Shown: positions 44,974 to 54,293 of the stretch, piece by piece
Layout: each line of letters opens with the position of its first letter
How positions within the stretch are numbered: the stretch's first letter is position 1
From: Candidatus Methanoperedens nitratireducens
Lineage (GTDB): Archaea; Halobacteriota; Methanosarcinia; Methanosarcinales; Methanoperedenaceae
Reading direction: 5' to 3'
NCBI GenBank assembly: GCA_020724545.1
Contig: DYGR01000006.1
Span: forward strand, 1-64,000
DNA length: 64,000 nt
The notes under the pieces: generated by a model
What the model was told of the DNA's origin: nothing
Databases searched by the model: none
What the model saw: only the letters and a program-made list of their open reading frames with translations
Translations under genes and position numbers: made by a program

Positions 44974-46761
44974 ATGAGTATAAGACCTTATAAAATAGCC
45001 TGTATAATAAGTATATTATTGATTGCCGTACCTGTTAGCCTGGCTGAAGAAGAGAACGATCGGGAAGCAAACTGGGTACATGCTAAAAATATTAATGAGC
45101 AGTCTATTACATGGGTCAGCCACTATAATGGAACCATAAGATGGGGGGACAGGATAAACATAGATGACTGGACTCTTGGAAACTTTACCATTGAGCTAAC
45201 TGACCTGATGAAAGATACTACAGGCAGCAAGATAATCGGGTCTCTTATGACTGTAACCATAGGGGATAAAAAAAGCACGGTAATGATAAATAGCGATGAG
45301 TCTGAGATTGTAACATTCGATGCGCCGTTTTATGATGATGAGATGAAAATATATGCTAATATCAGCGGGGAAAGAACGTGGAGCAGAGAACTTTTAGAAC
45401 CAGATGTATCGATCCAGGTCTTCCTGAGGGATAAGCCTGAAATCAACATGTCATATAAGGTTTATAATGAAGATCCCCGGAGCAATGCCAGTATCAGCGC
45501 ATCTGATTATATAAAATCTAATAAAATGTTCTATATCCAGATATCCCTTGAGAATAAAGGCAATGTATCCCTTATGAATGCTCTACTGGATGTGAATCTT
45601 ACTGATTTTACTATTCCCCAGAAACAACTATCAGAGCAAAAACAGGGCATGAGCTTTAAACAGGTCGGGAATTCTATAATCTACAATTTAAATGAACTAA
45701 AGGCAAATGAGACCAGGATTATAAATCTAAGCATGATAGCGCCTATTTCACCCGTTAATAAGACCTTCCCTATCCCCTTAAGATTAAGCGGCAGAGATAA
45801 CAAGGATGTTGAGTATATCCACAGAGCAGAGGAACAGATTCTCGTAAAACCATTCATTGAGATTAATAAACAAATCGGGTCTTATATTAATTATACAAGC
45901 ACTGAGGGAGACTATGAGAATGTATTGTATTTAAATGAATTCTCTAAGGTTTTCCTGTATATAAAAAACAATGGAGATCAGGCTACTGTCATCAATCTGA
46001 TAGATTATGTGCCTGATAATTTTGAATATAAAACAGAGGATAATAAGAGCTTGAACTGGACAATAACAATCCCTGCTGAATCATCTGATATAATAACATA
46101 CTCAATTAGACCAATAAAATATAAACCAAATTTAATAATACCTGTAGCAATTGCAACATTTGAATTTGACGGCAAGAACTATAGTGTGGACTCAGATGAC
46201 ATTGATGTAAAGATAAAAGGCGCAGATGTGTCCCTCACAAAAGATGTAAAGGTCAATCAGCAGAGTAACGGGATTATTAATGCGACGATAACGATACATG
46301 CTAATAATCAGGGAGACCAGCGTGTTTCTATTAATATAGCAGATAGACTTCCGGATAATGCAGGCTTAATAAACGGCACTACTTCAAGGGATAATATATT
46401 TCTTGAGAAGGATGAGTTATATAGCTACAGCTATGAGATCTCGATTCCATTTGAGGAAAGGATAGTTCTGCCCGCTGCAAAAGGATATTTCATAGATTTT
46501 AGAGGATTTATAGAAAAAGACAGTAGAAAGGGCGATTATCGGCGTGAGATAGAATCCAATCAACCGGTGATAGAATCAAGACCGCCTGCACCTGAGTCAA
46601 CTCCAGAAGATATAGGTCAGGAGACGCTGGAGAAAATCACCAATACCACCTTATCCAGCAAGGTTGAGAAAGAAGATATAAAGACAAAGCTTGAGATAAT
46701 AAAGGAGTTCATATTAAAGTTGCTTAATCTTATTTTGGGTAACCAGAAGGAAGATAGATAG
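44974..46761 (+). CDS. Secreted repeat-beta-domain protein in the cytochrome operon
   Basis: 595 residues without haem motifs. Signal peptide (to about SLAE), an S-layer-like N-terminal beta domain (about 30-140), then three or four CARDB/DUF11-like domains with repeated ISLENKGNVSL, FLYIKNNGDQATVINL and IHANNQGDQRVSI, and a charged C-terminal helix plus a hydrophobic stretch (LKLLNLILG). Such proteins usually form stalks or scaffolds. It is last in the plus-strand cluster; 54 bases separate it from the convergent next gene. Confidence 0.75.
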   Translation: MSIRPYKIACIISILLIAVPVSLAEEENDREANWVHAKNINEQSITWVSHYNGTIRWGDRINIDDWTLGNFTIELTDLMKDTTGSKIIGSLMTVTIGDKKSTVMINSDESEIVTFDAPFYDDEMKIYANISGERTWSRELLEPDVSIQVFLRDKPEINMSYKVYNEDPRSNASISASDYIKSNKMFYIQISLENKGNVSLMNALLDVNLTDFTIPQKQLSEQKQGMSFKQVGNSIIYNLNELKANETRIINLSMIAPISPVNKTFPIPLRLSGRDNKDVEYIHRAEEQILVKPFIEINKQIGSYINYTSTEGDYENVLYLNEFSKVFLYIKNNGDQATVINLIDYVPDNFEYKTEDNKSLNWTITIPAESSDIITYSIRPIKYKPNLIIPVAIATFEFDGKNYSVDSDDIDVKIKGADVSLTKDVKVNQQSNGIINATITIHANNQGDQRVSINIADRLPDNAGLINGTTSRDNIFLEKDELYSYSYEISIPFEERIVLPAAKGYFIDFRGFIEKDSRKGDYRREIESNQPVIESRPPAPESTPEDIGQETLEKITNTTLSSKVEKEDIKTKLEIIKEFILKLLNLILGNQKEDR

Positions 46762-46815
46762 TCTGGAAACTGCCAAGATCCAGAGAACAGATAAAATTAT
46801 CCAAACTGAGGTTAT

Positions 46816-48261
46816 CTATAAATTATTCTTTCGTTTGACCCTCGCAATGAGAATATCCAGTACTAAGAGGAAAAGACCTGCAGTGTATTGTATCGTAATC
46901 TTGAATATATTTTCCTCAAGCGATGAGGGGGACAGGAAGTAGAAGGAGACCGCTGCTCCAAGGGAGAGGAGGACTCCTGCAGGGAGTAGAAAGGAACCGA
47001 TGGCAAATACTCTTTTCCCTTCTTTTCCTGCAATGGAATGACCGGCAGCAAGCATTATTATACCAATAAAGATGGCCTCAAGGGATATATCCCCGTAGGT
47101 GCCCCCAAGAGCGATAATAGATACGGCGCCAAGAGAAGCCAGGATGACACCTGCAAGTGAGATCTTTTTACCGCTCTGGCACAACTGCTGAGGCCAGACC
47201 ATGTCCGTGAGGATGAGACGGAGTTTTCTAATCTTTATCATGAAAGCGCTACTGATGACATCCTTAACATTGATCTCCACCTGTTCTGTCCCGATCTGAG
47301 AAACAGGCAAGGGAGATGATTCCTGAACTGGTTCTGGCTTACTGATTCTTAAGAGCGCCCGTTCCAGAATGCTCTTCTTTTTATCCTCTATTTCCACTGC
47401 TATCTGTTTTTCTGCCCTTGCTTTCTTTGACGCTGCCAGTTCCTCTTTTAGCTTTGTGATTGAAAAGGGGGAGATTCCTGTGGTCAGGTACTTATAATGA
47501 TAATACATGGCTGCCACATAAAAGAACAGCACCAGGAAGACAACGAACAGCGCCTGATATGGTGCAAGATATATACGGAGCATAATGCTGAGTGTAGGAA
47601 GTACCGCTACGAAAAAGGCAGGTATATATACCGCCCTTGGATCAAAGAGAAGGCCGAAGTATCTGGCCATCAACACCCACCAGGCTATGCCCAGGATGAT
47701 GACGCTATATGGCACCATCTCGAAGGGATGGGCCTCCAAGTATACATATAAGCCTATACTGATATTGGTGAGCAGTGCCACGAAGAGAAGGAACTCCCAC
47801 CATTTAATAGAGTCAGGATTTGGATTCTCAGGATGCGCTGATGCGCTCTCAATGCTTCGCTTCTCCAGTGCCTCAAGCTTATCTATCACCTTCTCTACAA
47901 CCAGGCGCTGTCTTATGACCTCCTCGATAAATGGCTTTGTGTAAAGTACAAAGTCCTCAAATTCCTCACCTATCTTCTTTGAGAGCAGTTTATTGAGGAA
48001 AGCTATACGGTAGATGGCAAAGAAACAGGAGATCGCTCCATAGGCAGAGGCCAGCATCAGTCCCATGCTGAAGATTATAGCAAAGGTTATGTCTATACCT
48101 TTAGCACTGAAGGTGGAGTATAGGTCGTTGAATAGTACAATGGCGCCTGTGGTGAGGATGATGCCGCCAAGGAGAAGACCGATGTAAGTACCTGAGTCCT
48201 GATGCTCTGGTGCAGTCAGTGGCTTCTTCTCTGAGGACTTTTCTGTATCTATCTCATTCAT
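46816..48261 (-). CDS. Multi-pass membrane protein of unknown function
   Basis: 481 residues. Hydrophobic helices near 25-47, 58-85, then a charged helical stretch (about 90-145), four or more helices (about 150-260), a basic cytoplasmic segment (about 265-360), and three helices at the C-terminus (about 365-470). The WW...FDPRAVYIPAFF...YLTTG region resembles that of the 296-residue protein at 2796-3686. Faces the cytochrome genes convergently. Confidence 0.75.
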   Translation of the reverse strand: MNEIDTEKSSEKKPLTAPEHQDSGTYIGLLLGGIILTTGAIVLFNDLYSTFSAKGIDITFAIIFSMGLMLASAYGAISCFFAIYRIAFLNKLLSKKIGEEFEDFVLYTKPFIEEVIRQRLVVEKVIDKLEALEKRSIESASAHPENPNPDSIKWWEFLLFVALLTNISIGLYVYLEAHPFEMVPYSVIILGIAWWVLMARYFGLLFDPRAVYIPAFFVAVLPTLSIMLRIYLAPYQALFVVFLVLFFYVAAMYYHYKYLTTGISPFSITKLKEELAASKKARAEKQIAVEIEDKKKSILERALLRISKPEPVQESSPLPVSQIGTEQVEINVKDVISSAFMIKIRKLRLILTDMVWPQQLCQSGKKISLAGVILASLGAVSIIALGGTYGDISLEAIFIGIIMLAAGHSIAGKEGKRVFAIGSFLLPAGVLLSLGAAVSFYFLSPSSLEENIFKITIQYTAGLFLLVLDILIARVKRKNNL

Positions 48262-48325
48262 TTAGCAAGTTGTTTTTCTCGGTTAATAATAGCAAATATA
48301 TTTTTTATAGAATGCACATACTGGC

Positions 48326-48342
48326 TTTTATATGATAAAAGT
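48326..48342. repeat. Short inverted repeat CTTTTAT/ATAAAAG
   Basis: CTTTTAT-ATG-ATAAAAG, 7-bp arms, in the divergent promoter region between the membrane protein and the small regulator pair. AT-rich, so it could be fortuitous. Confidence 0.3.
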
Positions 48343-48395
48343 TTTGTTTCAATAATGGATCATAGGATATGTTTATGTACACCTAAATCTCTTCC

Positions 48396-48402
48396 TATAT
48401 AA
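48396..48402 (+). promoter_or_regulatory. TATA box, probably for a leaderless message
   Basis: TATATAA lies 24 bases before the ATG at 48420, so transcription should start at the start codon. No ribosome site is present between them, consistent with a leaderless mRNA. Confidence 0.5.
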
Positions 48403-48419
48403 TAATTGTTGGTAAAAAT

Positions 48420-48671
48420 ATGCATTACTTTATCATTGATATAATTCGTTTTAGTATAGGTTTCATACTGCTGGCTCTAGCCATGCGGGCGTTTTTGAAA
48501 ACAGGACTTCCTGCAATGCTCTATCTCACTATTGGTTTTGGCTTACTTACAATCGGGCATCTATTCGCTGATATCTATTTTTTTAACTCTGCGGATATGG
48601 CCAAATTATTCTCTGAGGTTTTTGATATCCTCGGACTGATGGCCCTGATAATAGCAGTAAAAAAAAGCTAA
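48420..48671 (+). CDS. Small DUF7521-like membrane protein
   Basis: 83 residues, three hydrophobic helices (about 5-25, 32-52, 62-80). The pattern of a small three-helix protein with LALAMRAFLKTG and IGFGLLTIGH, followed directly by a winged-helix regulator, is a recurrent pair in haloarchaea and methanogens (DUF7521-like). Presumed to sense or transmit a membrane signal to the regulator 35 bases downstream; not shown. Confidence 0.65.
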   Translation: MHYFIIDIIRFSIGFILLALAMRAFLKTGLPAMLYLTIGFGLLTIGHLFADIYFFNSADMAKLFSEVFDILGLMALIIAVKKS

Positions 48672-48706
48672 TCAAGTGATCGAAAACGAATAATGAAGAA
48701 TAAATA

Positions 48707-49090
48707 ATGATAACAAAAAAGGACAGCGCAGAAGCATTCATTGAACTCCTGGCAGATGGTTATGCAAGAGCGATAATGAGCATGACCTCCAAAAAGGAGT
48801 GCTCTGCCCTGGAGTTGAGTCAGGAGCTTGATATACCTCTGGCAACTGTGTACCGCAAATTAAAGCTCCTGGAGGATTCTATGCTGATACAGAATGTAAA
48901 GACGATAATAACGTTCTCGAGCAACGAGGAGAAGTATTACCGCTGTGTACTCCGCGAGGCCACAGTGCGCTTCCGCAACGGGGAGTTATCGGTCAGTCTC
49001 GATAAGGAGGACTACAGCGACAGCATTGTCAGGCTGTGGAAAAGGCTTGCCAGACCTGAGAGCCATGATGCCGGAATGAGGTCAAGATAG
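48707..49090 (+). CDS. Winged-helix transcriptional regulator, ArsR-like
   Basis: 127 residues. HTH at about 25-75: ECSALELSQELDIPLATVYRKLKLLEDSMLI, then a beta hairpin wing (IITFSSNEEKYYRCV). No metal-binding cysteine pair of the classical ArsR type. The tail is charged. It precedes the strongly promoted cytochrome at 49349, so it may control it or the neighbouring cytochrome genes. Confidence 0.78.
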   Translation: MITKKDSAEAFIELLADGYARAIMSMTSKKECSALELSQELDIPLATVYRKLKLLEDSMLIQNVKTIITFSSNEEKYYRCVLREATVRFRNGELSVSLDKEDYSDSIVRLWKRLARPESHDAGMRSR

Positions 49091-49172
49091 TCATTAAAAC
49101 ATTAGATCCAGGCAGAGAGTTTTTATCGCTATGCTTATGCTCATAATACTAATTCTCTTTTATGATAACGGG

Positions 49173-49185
49173 TTATATATTTTAT
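49173..49185 (+). promoter_or_regulatory. Promoter candidate for the tetrahaem cytochrome
   Basis: TTATATATTTTATA (49173 onward) would start transcription near 49205, giving a 5' leader of about 145 bases before the ATG at 49349. The leader has no ORF and could hold regulation. The ribosome site GAGGTGA is at 49334-49340. Confidence 0.4.
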
Positions 49186-49348
49186 ATTCTATGGTGTTAT
49201 AATATTGGACATGGATAGGATGTAGGATTCGATACTACGTTCTTATGCCATTAAAACTGCATAGGTGCGGGCTTAGTTTGTGCTTTTAGCGTGAGCTATG
49301 TCTGCATTCTTGCTTTGAATTAGAGATAGGATAGAGGTGAATATAAAA

Positions 49349-50410
49349 ATGGGAAATACTAAATATTTAATGGTGCTTGCCGTGGCTGCAGTGGGGCTTT
49401 TTGCGATGCCAAGCATGCTTGCCACGTTCGCAGGCACGCACAGCGTGCAGGGAAATTATGACTCTGTATCCGGCGGCACGACCAGCGGGAAGGCACTGAA
49501 CTGCCTTGAATGCCACCAGTACATTGGTAATGAAGCTGATGTGAACAATAATACAAAGACAGTGTACAATTTTCACTCAGCCGCAGCAAGCAATAAGAAC
49601 TACACAACATACATGGCCTACTATGGAGATGACTACAGCACGGCTCCCGCGAGCAGCACATGGGGAGTAAATGCAGTCTTCGGCGGTCCGTGGTTCACGG
49701 CGAGGAGAAATAACTCTGCGGCAACCGTTAAGCCAGATGATATACTTGCGCTTGCAACTGCAAGCGGCACAGTCGGTACCACAAATGTTGCAGCCGGTGA
49801 ATGGTATGCAGTTTATAGAAATAGTTCATCAATAGCTAATCCTGTAAAAGCTACTGACGATATCAGTGGTGCTTATGATGCAGCACCAGGTGGTGCGGAC
49901 TGGAGGGCATGCCTGCTATGCCACAGGAGCGCATTCTTCTTCGGTGGTACCCACACAAGGATAACTGTGAGGAGCTGCACAAACTCGTACTGCCACGGTG
50001 ACGGCAGCGGCGGTGTTTATACCAATGGTTCCAGGCTGTCTGATCTGCCTGAATATAACCTGCCAGGTGCTGGCGGCAGGAAGGCAGGTTTCGTGGGCAA
50101 TGCCTTGAACAGCAGTGCGGATGCTCACAATACCTGGTTCAAGAAATCCCAGGAGCAAAAGACAAACAAGTACTACAACTATGAGGAAGACCCGAATAAT
50201 CCCACGCCAGTGAGTGATGACTACTACACATGCCTGGGATGCCACAGCCATGCGAATATGAAGCTGACTGTCAAAAGGCCGGATACTCTTGAGGTATTCA
50301 CAGACAAGCTGACTCAAGGTCAGCCCTTCACCAACACTATAAATGTCACATCGTACAACGAGAGCTTCTCGTACAAGGCAGGCTCTGCCTGGGGACAGCA
50401 GTCACCGTAA
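49349..50410 (+). CDS. Tetrahaem cytochrome with a CX4CH site (paralogue)
   Basis: 353 residues; start at 49349, nine bases after GAGGTGA (the GTG at 49337 is inside that site). N-terminal helix ending SMLATFAGTHSVQ; CLECH (about 48), CLLCH (about 189), CTNSYCH (CX4CH, about 210), CLGCH (about 296). Longer than 41876-42697 by insertions between the first and second haem. Its own long leader and strong ribosome site suggest high expression. Confidence 0.87.
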   Translation: MGNTKYLMVLAVAAVGLFAMPSMLATFAGTHSVQGNYDSVSGGTTSGKALNCLECHQYIGNEADVNNNTKTVYNFHSAAASNKNYTTYMAYYGDDYSTAPASSTWGVNAVFGGPWFTARRNNSAATVKPDDILALATASGTVGTTNVAAGEWYAVYRNSSSIANPVKATDDISGAYDAAPGGADWRACLLCHRSAFFFGGTHTRITVRSCTNSYCHGDGSGGVYTNGSRLSDLPEYNLPGAGGRKAGFVGNALNSSADAHNTWFKKSQEQKTNKYYNYEEDPNNPTPVSDDYYTCLGCHSHANMKLTVKRPDTLEVFTDKLTQGQPFTNTINVTSYNESFSYKAGSAWGQQSP

Positions 50411-50479
50411 ACAATAATGGTTTGGACCAGCAGGTTCAAACCAATCTTTTTTATTATTATCTGATGTATCTCTTATCCA

Positions 50480-51256
50480 ATGTTTGATCTTGCCAGAAGT
50501 ATCATACCAGAAGAGCTATTAGCTAACCCTGGCATTCTCTATCAGTTCTATATATACCCCATAGCAACTGCAATAACGATATCAGTGTTGATGCTTACAG
50601 TATGTACAGGGAGAAGACCCCTTAAACAACTCGCAGGCCGCGTTCTCATCCATGCAGCAGATCTTTTGAACAACAGAAACAGGAGACTGGAGGAAAAAAG
50701 GATCATGGAAAATTATTTCTCACTCAGGAAGAAAATGTTTGAGCCTGGTACCTTGATCGGATCGGGATTTTATGTAGCAGGAGGATTGCTTATATTAATG
50801 ATCCTTACCAAACTGGTTTTCTTTGGTATCGTTCCAACCCAATCAATGGTTCCAACTATTATGGCAGGCGACCTTGTGCTTGCTGAGGGACTATCAAAAA
50901 ACATATCAGCAGGGGATGTAATAATATTTAATCCTCCCAGGTCAAACGAGATGTACGTGCACAGGGTATACAGCATATCAGGTGATTATATAATAACTAA
51001 AGGTGATAATTCAGATATCGATCCATGGAAACTCAGTAAAACGAACGTTCTGGGCAAGGCGGTGACCATAGGCGGACAGCCCATAAAAATCAGAGGTGTG
51101 GGAATCTATTTCCTGAATGTGAAGGACCCGAGGGTTGCAGGTGACCCAACAATAAAATCTGTCAGGAAGACCATAGCCACGATACAGACGTTTGGCCCAT
51201 TGATAGCCGTTGCTCTTATATTATTTGCACTGCTAACCGTTTCTAAGAGAAGATGA
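50480..51256 (+). CDS. Signal peptidase I (S26 family, archaeal type)
   Basis: 258 residues. Membrane helices near 22-42, 92-115 and 232-252. The catalytic serine is in PTQSMVPTI (about 123); the box VHRVYSI with His and the downstream KGDNSDIDPW with Asp are as in archaeal/ER-type signal peptidases, which use Ser-His-Asp instead of Ser-Lys. The extended N-terminal region (about 1-90) is longer than usual. The following cytochrome gene overlaps it by 4 bases, so it may serve cytochrome or surface-protein export. Confidence 0.86.
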   Translation: MFDLARSIIPEELLANPGILYQFYIYPIATAITISVLMLTVCTGRRPLKQLAGRVLIHAADLLNNRNRRLEEKRIMENYFSLRKKMFEPGTLIGSGFYVAGGLLILMILTKLVFFGIVPTQSMVPTIMAGDLVLAEGLSKNISAGDVIIFNPPRSNEMYVHRVYSISGDYIITKGDNSDIDPWKLSKTNVLGKAVTIGGQPIKIRGVGIYFLNVKDPRVAGDPTIKSVRKTIATIQTFGPLIAVALILFALLTVSKRR

Positions 51257-51885
51257 TAAGATATATCATAATGTCGATCCTCATGCTTGGTCTTCTAACA
51301 GGCCAGGCAGGAGGTGTATTCGAGGATACGCACTCAGGAAGAGTATGTGCTTCCTGCCACACTATTGTCTCCTGCTCAGGGACGCTGTGTCATCCTTCTA
51401 ATGAAGGCAGCTTTGATTTTAGAGCGCGCCACACCCAGCCTGATACATGCAGCCGATGCCACAGCACTTCGTTTGCAGGACAGAACGTACATCTCACCCA
51501 TGATAATAAAGTTAAGTGCGAAACATGCCACAATCCTCCAGAGAATTTCACTTCAACAAAAGCTGTAATCCCGACCCAGGACAGAGCAGGAGAATTCATA
51601 CTTCCAAAAAGCAGTCAGTGCAGCTACTGCCACAGAGTGGGAGGTAGCGGCCTCCACGGCATACACAGGCCAGTACTGAATGGAAAATGCCAAAAATGCC
51701 ACGGTGAAGGCTTTAGCCCGAGTAAAGCAGATGTTGCAAAAGCTACAGGTAAAACACCCCCTGTAACTATAGGTACAGGGGGTATGAAATTTGAAGTCTC
51801 TGAACTAATATTGTTACCAATAAAAATAATATCCGACCTGTTCGACAGCATTGCCAGTATCTGGATGAAGATACTGGGGATATAA
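51253..51885 (+). CDS. Hexahaem c-type cytochrome with C-terminal anchor
   Basis: 210 residues. Signal peptide (to about AGG), six haem motifs: CASCH (about 32), CSGTLCH (CX4CH, about 41), CSRCH (about 67), CETCH (about 89), CSYCH (about 124), CQKCH (about 145). A C-terminal hydrophobic segment (about 178-208) should anchor it to the membrane. Co-translated with the signal peptidase (ATGA overlap). Confidence 0.88.
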   Translation: MIRYIIMSILMLGLLTGQAGGVFEDTHSGRVCASCHTIVSCSGTLCHPSNEGSFDFRARHTQPDTCSRCHSTSFAGQNVHLTHDNKVKCETCHNPPENFTSTKAVIPTQDRAGEFILPKSSQCSYCHRVGGSGLHGIHRPVLNGKCQKCHGEGFSPSKADVAKATGKTPPVTIGTGGMKFEVSELILLPIKIISDLFDSIASIWMKILGI

Positions 51886-51897
51886 TTCAGCAATTAC

Positions 51898-52593
51898 TTA
51901 AACCTTCGTATTGCTTCGGCGAGACTCAATCCCGAATCTGACAAGGGCAGCCTCAAAATCAGAGAAGCGATAGGAAAGGTTAGCCTGTTCCCAGAGTTCT
52001 TCAAGCTCAGTGAGAATCTTCTTTTTCTCCTCATCATTCTTTCCTTCCAATCCTGTAAGCCCTAGACTTCGGGCTGCAGTAATAACAGGATCGCCAGGCA
52101 GCGGGTCAGCTTTTTGCCAGATTCCTCGAAGCTCCCTGAGAAATATATTCACAGTTACATGACCCACACCTTTGAACTCCATGAGTTTTGATTCCAGATC
52201 CCGCGAATCGCTTGCTTCTTCATGGAGTAAATTTAAGTCGCCATTATACCTTTTGTTCAGCATCTGTGCAATACCAAGAAGTTTTGTTGCTGTCTTAAAG
52301 TCATAGCGCGCATACCCGCCTGCATCCAGGATTTTCACAAGGCCATCCCAGCCTGTCCTGAGAATTGCGTCAGGCGTGAGCACATTTTGCTTCTCAAACT
52401 CATGGTATGTCTTTATGGCCGCATCCTTCCTTATCCTGGCACCAAAAAGGATCGAGGCCAGGAACCACTTGAATATCTCTTCTGGGCTGCCCGAATCTGT
52501 ATCAATGCCAAGTTCAGCAGAGAACCTGCCGCCCCGCTCCTCCATGAGTCGCCTGAGGATCTCTCTCTTACTCTCATGCTCATGTATACTCAT
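51898..52593 (-). CDS. HhH-GPD family DNA glycosylase/endonuclease III-like protein
   Basis: 231 residues, all helical. The helix-hairpin-helix GVGHVTVNIFLREL lies near residue 142, followed by KADPLPGDPVI in place of the usual catalytic aspartate region. There is no C-terminal 4Fe-4S cysteine cluster of endonuclease III. Base-excision repair is likely; substrate unknown. Convergent with the cytochrome, 12 bases between stops. Confidence 0.72.
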   Translation of the reverse strand: MSIHEHESKREILRRLMEERGGRFSAELGIDTDSGSPEEIFKWFLASILFGARIRKDAAIKTYHEFEKQNVLTPDAILRTGWDGLVKILDAGGYARYDFKTATKLLGIAQMLNKRYNGDLNLLHEEASDSRDLESKLMEFKGVGHVTVNIFLRELRGIWQKADPLPGDPVITAARSLGLTGLEGKNDEEKKKILTELEELWEQANLSYRFSDFEAALVRFGIESRRSNTKV

Positions 52594-52726
52594 AACGCCC
52601 TTCCATATGCATAGAAGGATTATATAATGGCAAAGGAATATATGCTACTTCGGATTGATTAACTTGCTTATAATGAATTATGATAAGCCCAGAGGATACA
52701 GTAATATTAAAACAGGTTGAGGTCTT

Positions 52727-54271
52727 GTGGCACAGGATATAGGTTCATACTTTAAATCAGGATTCCACCAGCTTAAGTTCGCTCCAAGACTCATAATTCC
52801 TTTCCTGATCTCTGAGGCATTGTTTTATGGATTAGCATGGACAATCATATTTACCTTTGCATTATTTGCATTGCCTGTTTTAGAAAAGGTTCTACCCATT
52901 ATTGAGAAAAACCAGGATCTACTCCCTGAAATTATGATAGAGAACAGGGTTGGGAATGTTGCAAATTATACTGATCCGCGAATACAGGAATTAGAGAGAG
53001 AATTCTCAAGCCTGTTTCCTGAGATGATGTATATTTTAATCATTTTTTTTGTTTTATTTTTTATATTTATTATCATCTCCTTTGTTTTATATGCATGGGC
53101 AAGGGCAGGAACTACAGGATATATATGGCAGGGGGTCACTACTTCACTGGACTTCAAAAACTTCCGATATTACGCTAAACAAAATTTATATCGGATAGCA
53201 GGCCTGTGGGCCTTAATAATCGTATTTTCCGCTATACTCTTTCTTATACCGTTTTTCACATTCATAATCATTCCTTCACCTTTAAATATTATTATATTTA
53301 TGCTATTAATGCTGATATTTTTTATTATATGGATTATAGCAATGCTATTGTTATTTTTTGCTGAGGAGTGTATTGTAGTAGAGAATAAAGGTATAATAGA
53401 GGCGATTAAACGAAGCAAAGAGATAGCCGCTGGAGATATCGGATCTATCTTACTTTTCATTTTTATTCTGATTAGTGTGATTGTAATATACACTATTACA
53501 TCTGGTGTATTCGACCTGATAGCAGTGATATTTAATTCCAGTCTTTCAGCATTTTTCAATCTTCTTTTCCTGGTTTTTCTGAATCCATGGCTGCAGTTAG
53601 CCAAGCTAAATTTCTTCCTCGATAGAACCGGGAGAACCGTCAGGGTAATGGAAAAGGAGCTTGAGGTTATTAAGGCAGCGAAAGAATTTATAATAGAATC
53701 GCCCAGGATTTTAGTTAATTTCGCTAAAAAGAATATTAGCTATATTCTTCTAGCTCTTTATTTTTATGTGATAGGATTTGGTATAGGATATTACATAGGG
53801 GATTCTTTTTCTTTTCTGAGTGAAGAGTTTATGAGGCTCATATCAGCAGGATATATAGAGAGTAAGTTAATCGGTCCTTACATTTCAATGCCATTCATTG
53901 ATTTAGTATATTATTTCTCAAATAATAGCATAGTAGCATTAAATCAGGGGCTAAGTGGTCTCTTTTTTGTAATACCATCTGTACTGGGCATAGCAGTTAA
54001 TGGAATTATAGTTGGATTATTTTATGGAGTATTACCTGCAGAGACTGCATCAGCTTTCATTGCTGTGCATGGCGTCTTTGAGATAACGGCATTCGTGATT
54101 GCTACAGCCGCTGGTATAAGGCTGGGAGTAAAATTCATAAAAGGTTTAGAAAATGAAAATGAGATCATCGATGAGACTATTAAGGTCGTGCTTGCTGCAT
54201 TATTGTTGATAGGCATTGCTGCATTTCTTGAAGCTTTTATTACCCCGATCGTGGCTTTATTAGTGATCTAA
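52727..54271 (+). CDS. Membrane protein: GlpQ-membrane-like half fused to SpoIIM/DUF95-like half
   Basis: 514 residues, about ten hydrophobic helices. The N-terminal half (about 1-310) has the DUF7847/GDPD-membrane-domain pattern, with EECIVVENKGIIEAIKRSKE. The C-terminal half (about 315-510) carries the DUF95/SpoIIM hallmark AVHGVFEITAFVIATAAGIRLG. GTG start preceded by TTGAGGT. Function unknown; SpoIIM-like proteins often take part in membrane remodelling or vesicle processes. Followed after 22 bases by the lipoate ligase gene. Confidence 0.75.
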   Translation: MAQDIGSYFKSGFHQLKFAPRLIIPFLISEALFYGLAWTIIFTFALFALPVLEKVLPIIEKNQDLLPEIMIENRVGNVANYTDPRIQELEREFSSLFPEMMYILIIFFVLFFIFIIISFVLYAWARAGTTGYIWQGVTTSLDFKNFRYYAKQNLYRIAGLWALIIVFSAILFLIPFFTFIIIPSPLNIIIFMLLMLIFFIIWIIAMLLLFFAEECIVVENKGIIEAIKRSKEIAAGDIGSILLFIFILISVIVIYTITSGVFDLIAVIFNSSLSAFFNLLFLVFLNPWLQLAKLNFFLDRTGRTVRVMEKELEVIKAAKEFIIESPRILVNFAKKNISYILLALYFYVIGFGIGYYIGDSFSFLSEEFMRLISAGYIESKLIGPYISMPFIDLVYYFSNNSIVALNQGLSGLFFVIPSVLGIAVNGIIVGLFYGVLPAETASAFIAVHGVFEITAFVIATAAGIRLGVKFIKGLENENEIIDETIKVVLAALLLIGIAAFLEAFITPIVALLVI

Positions 54272-54293
54272 TCAAAAAGGAGAAAAAAGTTAA

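Noticed and set aside
39306-49221. ATGGATAGGAT 11-mer at 39306, 40122 and 49211, considered as a shared regulatory site
   Set aside because: The same 11-mer occurs inside the PAN coding region (13949) as the codons for Met-Asp-Arg-Ile, and one copy is the start of a gene, so position and function are inconsistent.
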